DNA from: an uncultured Winogradskyella sp.
Lineage (GTDB): Bacteria > Bacteroidota > Bacteroidia > Flavobacteriales > Flavobacteriaceae
Assembly (NCBI GenBank): GCA_913061495.1
Contig: CAJXVG010000003.1
Span: 1-60,712, forward strand
Length of the DNA stretch: 60,712 nt
Reading direction: 5' to 3'
Of this stretch, positions 16,878 through 23,811 are shown piece by piece. The notes beneath the pieces were generated by a model. It was not told where the DNA came from, made no database searches, and saw nothing but the letters and a program-made list of their open reading frames with translations. Each line of letters opens with the position of its first letter. Position 1 is the first letter of the stretch. The position numbers and the translations under genes were made by a program.

Positions 16878-17915
16878 ATGAAATACACAACATTATCAAA
16901 CACAGATATAAAAGTCAGCAAAATATGCCTTGGCACTATGACTTGGGGCAACCAAAACACACAAAACGAAGGGTTTGCACAAATGGATTTAGCCTTAGAT
17001 AAAGGCATTAATTTTTTTGATACTGCAGAGCTTTATCCTGTACCTGCAGAAGCCAAAACCTATGCCGAAACCGAACGTATTATTGGTAACTGGTTTAAAA
17101 AAACTGGTCATAGAGATAAAATAATTTTAGCAAGTAAAATTACTGGTCCAGGTGATTACACGGCTCATATAAGAACCAATGGTTTTAGTAAAGATGCACT
17201 TAATGAAGCTGTAAATAATAGTCTTAAAAGATTGCAAACGGACTATTTAGATCTGTATCAATTGCACTGGCCAGAGCGCCAAACAAATTCATTTGACACA
17301 AGAGATTATAAACATAATCCAAATGATCAATGGGAAGATAATTTTAATGAAGTGCTTCATAACTTGGATGAGATTATTAAATCTGGTAAAATAAGACAAG
17401 TTGGTATATCTAATGAAGGTGCTTGGGGAACGATGCGCTATTTACAAGAATCCAAAGTAAACAATTTACCCAAAATGATCACCATACAAAATGCATATTC
17501 TTTATTATGCAGAGGGTTTGAAGGTGAATTAGCAGAAGTTGCCCATAGAGAAAACATTGGGCTTTTAGCGTATTCACCAATGGCATTTGGCGTGTTATCT
17601 GGTAAATATATAAAAAGAAGTGCAGATGATAATTCGCGTTTAAAATTATTTCCAAGATTTAAACGTTATAGCAGTGATGCTTGCACACAAGCTACAAAGC
17701 GTTACTTAAAAATAGCTGAAGACAATAGTATGTCTTTAGCACAAATGGCATTAGCTTTTGTAAACGAAAGACCTTTTGTAACAAGCAATATTATTGGCGC
17801 AACTAATATTGAGCAATTAGAAGAAAACATTGACAGTATTAATATTTCATTATCGGATGACGTAATGAAAGCTATCAATGAAGTTCATGCTGATATTCCT
17901 AATCCTGCTACTTAG
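16878..17915 (+). CDS. aldo/keto reductase (Tas-like)
   Basis: An NADP(H)-dependent oxidoreductase with a TIM-barrel fold, 345 aa. The catalytic Asp and Tyr are in FFDTAELYPVP (about 46-56), the Lys in KIILASKITG, the His in YQLHWPE, and the cofactor end in the C-terminal NIIGATNIEQLEENI. The length and the YPVPAEAKTYAETE stretch match the Tas branch, which acts on small aldehydes or ketones; the physiological substrate is unknown. It is preceded by a spacer of 220 nt filled with palindromes and followed by a strong shared terminator. Confidence 0.94.
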   Translation: MKYTTLSNTDIKVSKICLGTMTWGNQNTQNEGFAQMDLALDKGINFFDTAELYPVPAEAKTYAETERIIGNWFKKTGHRDKIILASKITGPGDYTAHIRTNGFSKDALNEAVNNSLKRLQTDYLDLYQLHWPERQTNSFDTRDYKHNPNDQWEDNFNEVLHNLDEIIKSGKIRQVGISNEGAWGTMRYLQESKVNNLPKMITIQNAYSLLCRGFEGELAEVAHRENIGLLAYSPMAFGVLSGKYIKRSADDNSRLKLFPRFKRYSSDACTQATKRYLKIAEDNSMSLAQMALAFVNERPFVTSNIIGATNIEQLEENIDSINISLSDDVMKAINEVHADIPNPAT

Positions 17916-17936
17916 ATCTCAAAATAATAGATAAAC

Positions 17937-17971
17937 AAAAAGCCCCTTTCAAAATTGAAAGGGGCTTTTTC
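17937..17971. terminator. bidirectional terminator between the aldo/keto reductase and rng
   Basis: AGCCCCTTTCAA (17941-17952) and TTGAAAGGGGCT (17955-17966) form a long perfect hairpin with an A run before and a T run after, serving both convergent genes. Confidence 0.93.
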
Positions 17972-17980
17972 TAATAGATA

Positions 17981-19525
17981 TTATTTGATTTTGTTACCAT
18001 CTTTATCATAAAAATGGTATTCAAGATAAGTGTAAGCATCTCTAGGTAAAACTTTTACCCATTTTTTGTGTTCAAAGAACCACTTTGTACGTACTGATGG
18101 ATACCCTTTGGTTAAAAAGGCTGCTATAAAAGGATGTGCGTTTAGCGTTAACTTTTTATAGTCTTTCTTTAAAATCCTTTCAAGGTCTTGCTTAATACGA
18201 GCCACCACTTTAATTGGCGCTTCAATTTCTGCTCCTCCTATGGAGTTAGGATTTTCTTCTTTTGTTTTAATGTTGTGCTCTGGCCTAACGCGCTGTCTGG
18301 TAATTTGCACTAAACCAAACTTACTCGGCGGTAATATTTTGTGTTTTGCTTTGTCGTCCTTCATCTCATCCCTGAGATAATTGTAAAGCTTTCTTCTGTT
18401 CTCTGCACGTCCCATATCGATAAAATCGATAACAATAATGCCTCCCATATCACGTAAACGCAATTGTCTGGCAATTTCTTGAGCTGAGATCATATTAACC
18501 TCTAAAGCAGTGTCTTCCTGGTTTTTTTCCTTATTGGATCGGTTACCACTGTTAACATCTATAACATGCATGGCTTCGGTATGTTCTATTACCAAATAAG
18601 CGCCTCTTGCCATAGATACAGTGCGTCCAAAGGAGGTTTTAATCTGGCGTTCAATGCCATACTTTTCAAAAACAGGAACTCCGTTTTTATAAAACTTTAC
18701 TATAGACTCTTTTTTCGGTGCAATTTGATGCACGTAATCTTTTACTTGTATGTACAATTCTTCTTCATCTACTATTATACCTGAGAATGAATCATTAAAA
18801 ATATCCCTCAAAATTGAGGATGCTTTGTTCATTTCTCCCAATACTTTAGTTGGGTGATGGGCTTTGTACAATTTTTTACACATTGCTGTCCATCGATCCA
18901 GCAAATTATGTAAATCACTATCTAGCTCGGCAACTTTTTTGCCTTCTGCTACAGTACGGATAATAACTCCAAATCCTTTAGGTGTAATACTTTTTACCAG
19001 TCTTTTTAAACGGTCTTTTTCTTCTTGTGATTCAATTTTTTGAGAAATTGAAATACGGTTAGAAAAAGGCACCAAGACAATGTACCTACCAGCAATAGAC
19101 AATTCTGAACTAATGCGTGGTCCTTTTGTGGAAATGGGTTCTTTTACTACTTGTACTAAAATAGATTGGTTGGATTTTAAAGCGTTAGCAATGCTACCGT
19201 TTTTGTCCAAATCCTTTTCAAAAGGAAAGTCTTTGAGATTGTAATCTCTTAATTTCCCTGTGCTTACACGTTTAATGAATTTTAAAAGTGAAGGTAACTT
19301 TGGCCCAAGATCATGATAGTGTAAAAAACCATCTTTCTCGTACCCTACGTTAACAAACGCAGCGTTTAAACCTGGAATAACCTTGCGTATTTTGGCAATA
19401 AAAATATCACCTACTGCAAAATTATTGTCCTCTTCATCTTTATGTAATTCAATAAGTTTTCCATCTTTTAATAAGGCAAAATCAACAATATCTGAACTCG
19501 ATCTTACGATTAATTCCTTGTTCAT
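17981..19525 (-). CDS. rng: ribonuclease E/G family endoribonuclease
   Basis: A single-strand RNA endonuclease of the RNase G type, used in rRNA maturation and mRNA decay. 514 aa, without the long disordered tail of RNase E. The S1 domain (GDIFIAKIRKVIPGLNAAFVNVG, ~40-62) is followed by the catalytic DNase I-like domain with HVIDVNSGNRSN (Mg-binding Asp) and IVIDFIDM. The zinc-link cysteines of E. coli RNase E (CPxCxG) are not present; the corresponding part here reads TRQRVRPEHN. It sits upstream of the rng leader hairpin and downstream of the ribosomal/HU genes. Confidence 0.95.
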   Translation of the reverse strand: MNKELIVRSSSDIVDFALLKDGKLIELHKDEEDNNFAVGDIFIAKIRKVIPGLNAAFVNVGYEKDGFLHYHDLGPKLPSLLKFIKRVSTGKLRDYNLKDFPFEKDLDKNGSIANALKSNQSILVQVVKEPISTKGPRISSELSIAGRYIVLVPFSNRISISQKIESQEEKDRLKRLVKSITPKGFGVIIRTVAEGKKVAELDSDLHNLLDRWTAMCKKLYKAHHPTKVLGEMNKASSILRDIFNDSFSGIIVDEEELYIQVKDYVHQIAPKKESIVKFYKNGVPVFEKYGIERQIKTSFGRTVSMARGAYLVIEHTEAMHVIDVNSGNRSNKEKNQEDTALEVNMISAQEIARQLRLRDMGGIIVIDFIDMGRAENRRKLYNYLRDEMKDDKAKHKILPPSKFGLVQITRQRVRPEHNIKTKEENPNSIGGAEIEAPIKVVARIKQDLERILKKDYKKLTLNAHPFIAAFLTKGYPSVRTKWFFEHKKWVKVLPRDAYTYLEYHFYDKDGNKIK

Positions 19526-19538
19526 AATGTTAATTTAA

Positions 19539-19562
19539 ATCTAGCTCTTCATTGAGTTAGAT
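19539..19562 (-). promoter_or_regulatory. hairpin in the 5' leader of rng
   Basis: ATCTAGCTC (19539-19547) and GAGTTAGAT (19554-19562) form a 9-bp stem (one G-T pair) 14 nt upstream of the rng start. Enteric RNase E controls its own mRNA through leader hairpins; a similar role here is only a suggestion. Confidence 0.35.
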
Positions 19563-19589
19563 GGATTTTACTAAATTTTTTGACACAGG

Positions 19590-19607
19590 AATCCCGAATT
19601 TTTTCGG
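19590..19607. repeat. palindrome CCCGAA...TTCGGG
   Basis: TCCCGAA and TTCGGGA pair over a T-rich loop in the rng upstream spacer. Likely another dispersed palindrome rather than a terminator, since no T run follows on the plus side. Confidence 0.5.
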
Positions 19608-19685
19608 GAATGTCCAACAAATTCAGGAACACTCTATTAAATGCTACCTAAATTCTATATCAAAGAACGTCTCTTTAAAACTGAA

Positions 19686-19709
19686 AAAAGTAGTCGCAAA
19701 ACTACTTTT
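19686..19709 (-). terminator. terminator of the 29-codon basic protein gene
   Basis: AAAAGTAGT (19686-19694) pairs with ACTACTTTT (19701-19709). On the minus strand the stem ends in TTTT and lies six bases beyond the stop codon. Confidence 0.8.
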
Positions 19710-19715
19710 AACAAT

Positions 19716-19805
19716 TTATTTCTTTTTGTGACGATTAGCGCGTCTACGTTTCTTACGCTTATGCGTCGCTACCTTGTGTCTTTTTCTTTTCTTACCACTT
19801 GGCAT
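19716..19805 (-). CDS. 29-residue basic protein, AURKAIP1/COX24-like, probably ribosomal
   Basis: A tiny gene below the usual ORF cut-off. It encodes 29 residues beginning MPSGKKRKRHKVATHKRKK and ending RANRHKKK; over half are Lys or Arg. The pattern KKRKRHKVATHKRKKRRR is that of the AURKAIP1/COX24 C-terminal domain (the mitochondrial mS38 family; mycobacterial bS22 is related), and near-identical peptides are annotated across Bacteroidota. It therefore probably binds the small ribosomal subunit. It has its own terminator and lies between HU and rng. Confidence in the coding call is high, in the ribosome location moderate. Confidence 0.88.
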   Translation of the reverse strand: MPSGKKRKRHKVATHKRKKRRRANRHKKK

Positions 19806-19839
19806 AATAAATAATGCTTTTAATTAATATTTCGTTTGT

Positions 19840-20130
19840 TTAATTTACTTCTACGTTGGTTTTTACACCTTCTAAAAATACTTTAGCAGGTTTAAAAGCA
19901 GGAATATTATGAGCAGGTATTTTAATCGTTGTGTTTTTTGAAATGTTACGACCAGTTTTCTCAGCTCTCGTTTTTATGATGAAACTTCCGAATCCTCTTA
20001 AATATACGTTATCACCACCTTCTAATGATGTTTTTACTTCTTCCATAAAGGTTTCAACTGTAGCTTGTACATCACCTTTTTCCATACCTAATTTGTCAGA
20101 TATTTTAGCTACTAAATCAGCTTTTGTCAT
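19840..20130 (-). CDS. hup: HU family DNA-binding protein
   Basis: A 96-residue nucleoid protein that bends DNA as a dimer. It opens with MTKADLVAKISDKLG, has the DNA-arm region GFGSFIIKTRAEKTGRNISKNTTIKIPA and the conserved HNIPAFKPAK. ATG at 20130 is preferred: the frame is open further upstream (to 20193) but that part overlaps the promoter and does not look like HU. A good promoter lies 40 nt upstream. Confidence 0.97.
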   Translation of the reverse strand: MTKADLVAKISDKLGMEKGDVQATVETFMEEVKTSLEGGDNVYLRGFGSFIIKTRAEKTGRNISKNTTIKIPAHNIPAFKPAKVFLEGVKTNVEVN

Positions 20131-20169
20131 AGTTATTATTTTTAGGGTTACTATAATTTCTAAGGGTTG

Positions 20170-20201
20170 CAAATATAGGCAATTTAATTTCAATATTTCA
20201 A
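20170..20201 (-). promoter_or_regulatory. promoter of the HU gene (TTG - 21 nt - TATATTTG)
   Basis: On the minus strand, TATATTTG (20177-20170) is a perfect -7 element, and TTG (20201-20199) is 21 nt upstream, within the flavobacterial 17-23 nt range. This is the best complete promoter in the window. Leader about 35 nt. Confidence 0.7.
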
Positions 20202-20235
20202 ACGTAATTAATTAAAATTTAACGTTCTAAACATT

Positions 20236-20243
20236 TAATTTTG
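20236..20243 (+). promoter_or_regulatory. -7 element of mutY (TAATTTTG)
   Basis: A perfect TAnnTTTG match 21 nt before the mutY start; no -33 TTG at the expected spacing. It probably drives mutY and perhaps ssb-gldE-gldD. Confidence 0.5.
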
Positions 20244-20264
20244 TCAATTTACCAAATACAATAA

Positions 20265-21314
20265 ATGAATTTTTCCAAAGAACTAATAGATTGGTACTCA
20301 AATAATAAGCGAGATCTTCCATGGCGAACCACCCAAAATCCGTATTATATTTGGCTCTCAGAAATTATTTTACAGCAAACACAAGTTAAGCAAGGGTTAC
20401 CTTATTATGAGGCTTTTGTTAGCAAATACCCAACTGTTTTTGATTTGGCAAATGCAACAGAAGAAGAGGTATTAAAACTTTGGCAAGGTCTCGGTTACTA
20501 CTCACGAGCAAGAAATTTACACTTTACCGCAAAACATATCGCTCTTAATTTAAACGGTATTTTTCCTAACGACTATAAAAACTTGCTGAAATTGAAAGGT
20601 GTTGGAGATTATACCGCAAGCGCCATTGCATCCATTGCTTTTAATGAGGTTGCTGCTGTGGTTGACGGTAATGTGTATCGTGTACTTTCGCGTTACTTCG
20701 GCATTGTAACTCCTATAAACTCAACAGCCGGAATTAAAGAATTTAAAACCTTAGCATCATCTTTAATTGATGAAACGCAACCTGCCACTTTCAACCAAGC
20801 TATTATGGAGTTTGGTGCCAGGCAATGCAAACCAAAAAACCCGGATTGTAAAAACTGCCCTTTACAAAACGGATGTATTGCACTTCAAAAAAACAAGGTT
20901 GATGAACTACCTATTAAGTTGAAAAAAACCAAAGTAACCCTTAAATATTTTAACTTTTTGGTATGCATCGATAAAAACAAAAACATTCTTTTTGAAAAAC
21001 GAAGCAAAAAAGGAATTTGGCAAAATATGTATCAGTTTCCGCTGATTGAATCTGATAGAAGTTTGAATTCAGAAGAATTTCACCTTTTAAACTTCAATAA
21101 AAAGTTTCCTGAAATATCAACTTTTGAGTATTCACTATATAATGAGGTTGATATTGTTCATAAATTATCACATCAGCACTTACATACAAAATTTTGGATT
21201 GTGGAAGTTAACGAATTGCTTAAAAAGTCTATACGAATTGAAGATTTAGACAAATATCCCTCTCCAGTCTTAATCAGTGATTTTATTGACACTTTCAACT
21301 TTGACAGTTTATAA
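20265..21314 (+). CDS. mutY: A/G-specific adenine DNA glycosylase
   Basis: Removes adenine paired with 8-oxoguanine. 349 aa. The catalytic Glu is in WLSEIILQQTQV (near residue 34), the catalytic Asp in AAVVDGNVYRVLSR, the helix-hairpin-helix in LKGVGDYTASAIAS, and the [4Fe-4S] cluster in C-x6-C-x2-C-x5-C (CKPKNPDCKNCPLQNGC, ~190-206). A NUDIX-like 8-oxoG recognition domain fills the C-terminus. First gene of the mutY-ssb-gldE-gldD run. Confidence 0.98.
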   Translation: MNFSKELIDWYSNNKRDLPWRTTQNPYYIWLSEIILQQTQVKQGLPYYEAFVSKYPTVFDLANATEEEVLKLWQGLGYYSRARNLHFTAKHIALNLNGIFPNDYKNLLKLKGVGDYTASAIASIAFNEVAAVVDGNVYRVLSRYFGIVTPINSTAGIKEFKTLASSLIDETQPATFNQAIMEFGARQCKPKNPDCKNCPLQNGCIALQKNKVDELPIKLKKTKVTLKYFNFLVCIDKNKNILFEKRSKKGIWQNMYQFPLIESDRSLNSEEFHLLNFNKKFPEISTFEYSLYNEVDIVHKLSHQHLHTKFWIVEVNELLKKSIRIEDLDKYPSPVLISDFIDTFNFDSL

Positions 21315-21385
21315 TACCCGATTTTTTTCATACTTTTAAAGTAGTGAATACAAAAACTGTAACTTTACAGTCTAAAATAAAAATT

Positions 21386-21835
21386 ATGTCAGGAACATTG
21401 AATAAAGTGATGCTAATTGGGCATTTGGGAGATGAAGTAAAAATGCATTATTTCGATGATAAAAACTGCGTTGGCCGTTTCCCTTTGGCAACCAATGAAA
21501 CATATACCAATAAGCAAACAAACGAGCGTGTGTCTAATACTGAATGGCACAATATTGTAGTTAGAAACAAAGCTGCTGAAATTTGTGAAAAATACCTCAC
21601 TAAAGGTGACAAAGTATATATTGAAGGAAGAATAAAAACCCGAAAATGGACAGATGACAAAGGCATGGAACGCTATTCTACCGAAATACAATGTAGCGAA
21701 TTTACGTTTTTGAGCAATAAGAATGATCAACAACAATCCAATTCATCTAGTTCAAATTCAAGTAACTCAAATCAACCACAACAACAAAACCAGAATACGG
21801 CTGTACCTGATGGTGATGACGATTTACCATTTTAA
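21386..21835 (+). CDS. ssb: single-stranded DNA-binding protein
   Basis: 149 aa. OB-fold N-terminus (MSGTLNKVMLIGHLGDEVKMHYF, then TEWHNIVVRNKAAEICEKYL and KVYIEGRIKTRKW), a Ser/Asn/Gln-rich linker, and the protein-docking tail DDDLPF. The ATG at 21386 is chosen because the family starts at this residue; an upstream in-frame GTG (21344) would add 14 residues unlike SSB. It is 71 nt after mutY and 24 nt before gldE. Confidence 0.97.
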   Translation: MSGTLNKVMLIGHLGDEVKMHYFDDKNCVGRFPLATNETYTNKQTNERVSNTEWHNIVVRNKAAEICEKYLTKGDKVYIEGRIKTRKWTDDKGMERYSTEIQCSEFTFLSNKNDQQQSNSSSSNSSNSNQPQQQNQNTAVPDGDDDLPF

Positions 21836-21859
21836 TTCTTTTAATTAATCTATTTTATA

Positions 21860-23176
21860 TTGGATCCTGAACCCACGGTTTTAATTTCATATCTTTTGGT
21901 TTTTAACACCTCATTTGTGTTGAGTGTTGTTTTGCTTTTTGTGCTTCTTGCTTGTTCTGCACTTATTTCTGGTGCAGAAGTAGCCGTTTTTTCTTTAACC
22001 AAATCTAATATAAGTGAAGGTTTGGAAAATAAATCTGTTGCTATGCAGATTATAGCTAAGCTGTTAGAACGCCCTAAAAAGTTGTTGGCAACTATATTAG
22101 TAGCAAATAATTTTATAAACATAGCGGTCGTTTTACTCTTTGCATTTATTGGTGAAACATTGTTTGAAAGTGTCACCAACACACTATTTAGATTTTTGTT
22201 AGAAGTAGTTTCTGCAACCTTTTTAATCTTATTATTTGGTGAAATTATACCCAAAATATATGCCAGTAGAAACAGCGTAAAGTTTTCTTCTTTTATGGCA
22301 AGACCATTAAAAGTTTTAGACGTGGTATTTTCACCATTAAGTTTACCTATGCGCTTTGTGACTTTACAATTACATAAAAAATTAGGAAAACAACGCTCTA
22401 ACCTCAGTGTTGACCAACTATCCCAAGCTTTGGAATTAACTACCCATGAAGATACTACCCAAGAAGAGCAAAAACTTTTAAAAGGCATTGTATCGTTTGG
22501 TAATACCGATACTAAACAAGTAATGCGACCGCGAATGGATCTTTTTGCATTAAAAGTTGACACTCCTTTTGAAACTATAATCAATGATATTGTTGAAAAC
22601 GGCTATTCCCGAATCCCAGTTTATGAAGAAAGTATAGATACCATAACAGGAGTGCTTTATGTTAAAGACCTTTTGCCACACTTAAATAAGAGGATCTTTA
22701 ACTGGACATCTTTATTACGAGAACCATTCTTTGTACCCGAGAACAAGAAGCTCGATGACTTAATGGTTGAGTTTCAAACCAAAAAAGTACATTTAGCCGT
22801 TGTAGTAGATGAATATGGTGGCACATCTGGCTTGGTTTCACTTGAAGATATTATTGAAGAAATTGTTGGTGATATTAGTGATGAATATGATGACGAAGAT
22901 TTAGTTTACACCAAACTAGACGACAGCAATTATAGTTTTGAAGGAAAAACACCGCTAAAAGATGTTTATAAAATAGTTGGAATTACTGAAGATGCCGAAG
23001 CCTTTGAAGCCCGAAAAGGTGAAGCAGAAACGTTAGCTGGCTTTGTTCTTGAAATTTCTGGTGGTTTTCCTAGAATAGGAAGTAAAATAAATTTTAAAAA
23101 TTACGTTTTTACTGTAGAAGCTTTAGAACGTAAGCGAATTAAGCAAGTTAAACTTACTCTTATAGAAACTGAATGA
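21860..23176 (+). CDS. gldE: gliding motility-associated protein GldE (CNNM/CorC-like)
   Basis: An inner-membrane protein of 438 aa related to CorC/haemolysin transporters: a DUF21/CNNM membrane domain with three or four helices (residues 10-160), a CBS pair (MRPRMDLFALKVD to GGTSGLVSLEDIIEEIVGDISDEYDDED, about 215-350) and a CorC_HlyC C-terminal domain. Its association with GldD is known from Flavobacterium johnsoniae, where both support gliding/T9SS. The start is a TTG at 21860: an in-frame stop lies 18 nt upstream and no ATG or GTG occurs before the first membrane helix. It overlaps gldD by four bases (ATGA). Confidence 0.93.
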   Translation: MDPEPTVLISYLLVFNTSFVLSVVLLFVLLACSALISGAEVAVFSLTKSNISEGLENKSVAMQIIAKLLERPKKLLATILVANNFINIAVVLLFAFIGETLFESVTNTLFRFLLEVVSATFLILLFGEIIPKIYASRNSVKFSSFMARPLKVLDVVFSPLSLPMRFVTLQLHKKLGKQRSNLSVDQLSQALELTTHEDTTQEEQKLLKGIVSFGNTDTKQVMRPRMDLFALKVDTPFETIINDIVENGYSRIPVYEESIDTITGVLYVKDLLPHLNKRIFNWTSLLREPFFVPENKKLDDLMVEFQTKKVHLAVVVDEYGGTSGLVSLEDIIEEIVGDISDEYDDEDLVYTKLDDSNYSFEGKTPLKDVYKIVGITEDAEAFEARKGEAETLAGFVLEISGGFPRIGSKINFKNYVFTVEALERKRIKQVKLTLIETE

Positions 23177-23739
23177 AACGATTAGCAATTCCTTTTTTTA
23201 GCGCCATATTCTTATTAAGTTGTGGTGATGATCCGTTACCAAAACCAAAAGGGTATTTACGTTTGGAATTTCCTGATGCGACTTATCAAAAAACAAACAC
23301 TCCGCTTCCTTTTTCATTTGACAAAAACGAATTAGCCAAACCAATATCCTCAATTAAAAGTAATGAAAAGGCGTATGGTGTAGATGTAGAATACCCTACT
23401 TTAAAAGGTACCATTTATTTAACTTATAAAAAAGTAAACAACAATTTAGACAGTCTTTTAAGGGATGCACAAAACTTAACGCAAAAACATACTATTAAAG
23501 CAGATGAGATTAAACCAAAAGAGTATTTAAATGATGAGCGTAAAGTTTATGGCATGTTATATGAAATAGGCGGAGATGCTGCTTCACAATCTCAATTCTA
23601 TGTCACGGATAGTATTAATCATTTTTTAAGTGGCTCATTATATTTTTATGCTAAACCAAACTACGACTCTATATATCCTGCTGCAGAATACTTAAAAAAA
23701 GACATTAAGCGCATTATGGAAACTGTGCGTTGGAAATAA
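23173..23739 (+). CDS. gldD: gliding motility lipoprotein GldD
   Basis: A 188-residue lipoprotein required for gliding and T9SS function in F. johnsoniae. Signal peptide and lipobox MKRLAIPFFSAIFLLSCGDD (Cys 17), then the hallmark PKPKGYLRLEFPDATYQKTN, FSFDKNELAKPI and a C-terminal KDIKRIMETVRWK. It is translationally coupled to gldE by an ATGA overlap, matching the arrangement in other Flavobacteriia. It ends in a strong terminator. Confidence 0.95.
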   Translation: MKRLAIPFFSAIFLLSCGDDPLPKPKGYLRLEFPDATYQKTNTPLPFSFDKNELAKPISSIKSNEKAYGVDVEYPTLKGTIYLTYKKVNNNLDSLLRDAQNLTQKHTIKADEIKPKEYLNDERKVYGMLYEIGGDAASQSQFYVTDSINHFLSGSLYFYAKPNYDSIYPAAEYLKKDIKRIMETVRWK

Positions 23740-23758
23740 TTTTTTTAATTCTAGAGCA

Positions 23759-23793
23759 TAAAAAAGCAGCCAATACAATCGGCTGCTTTTTTT
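23759..23793. terminator. bidirectional terminator between gldD and the TonB receptor
   Basis: AAAAAGCAGCC (23761-23771) pairs with GGCTGCTTTTT (23781-23791); A run and T run on the two sides serve both convergent genes. Confidence 0.93.
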
Positions 23794-23811
23794 ATATTGC
23801 TTTAACTAGTT

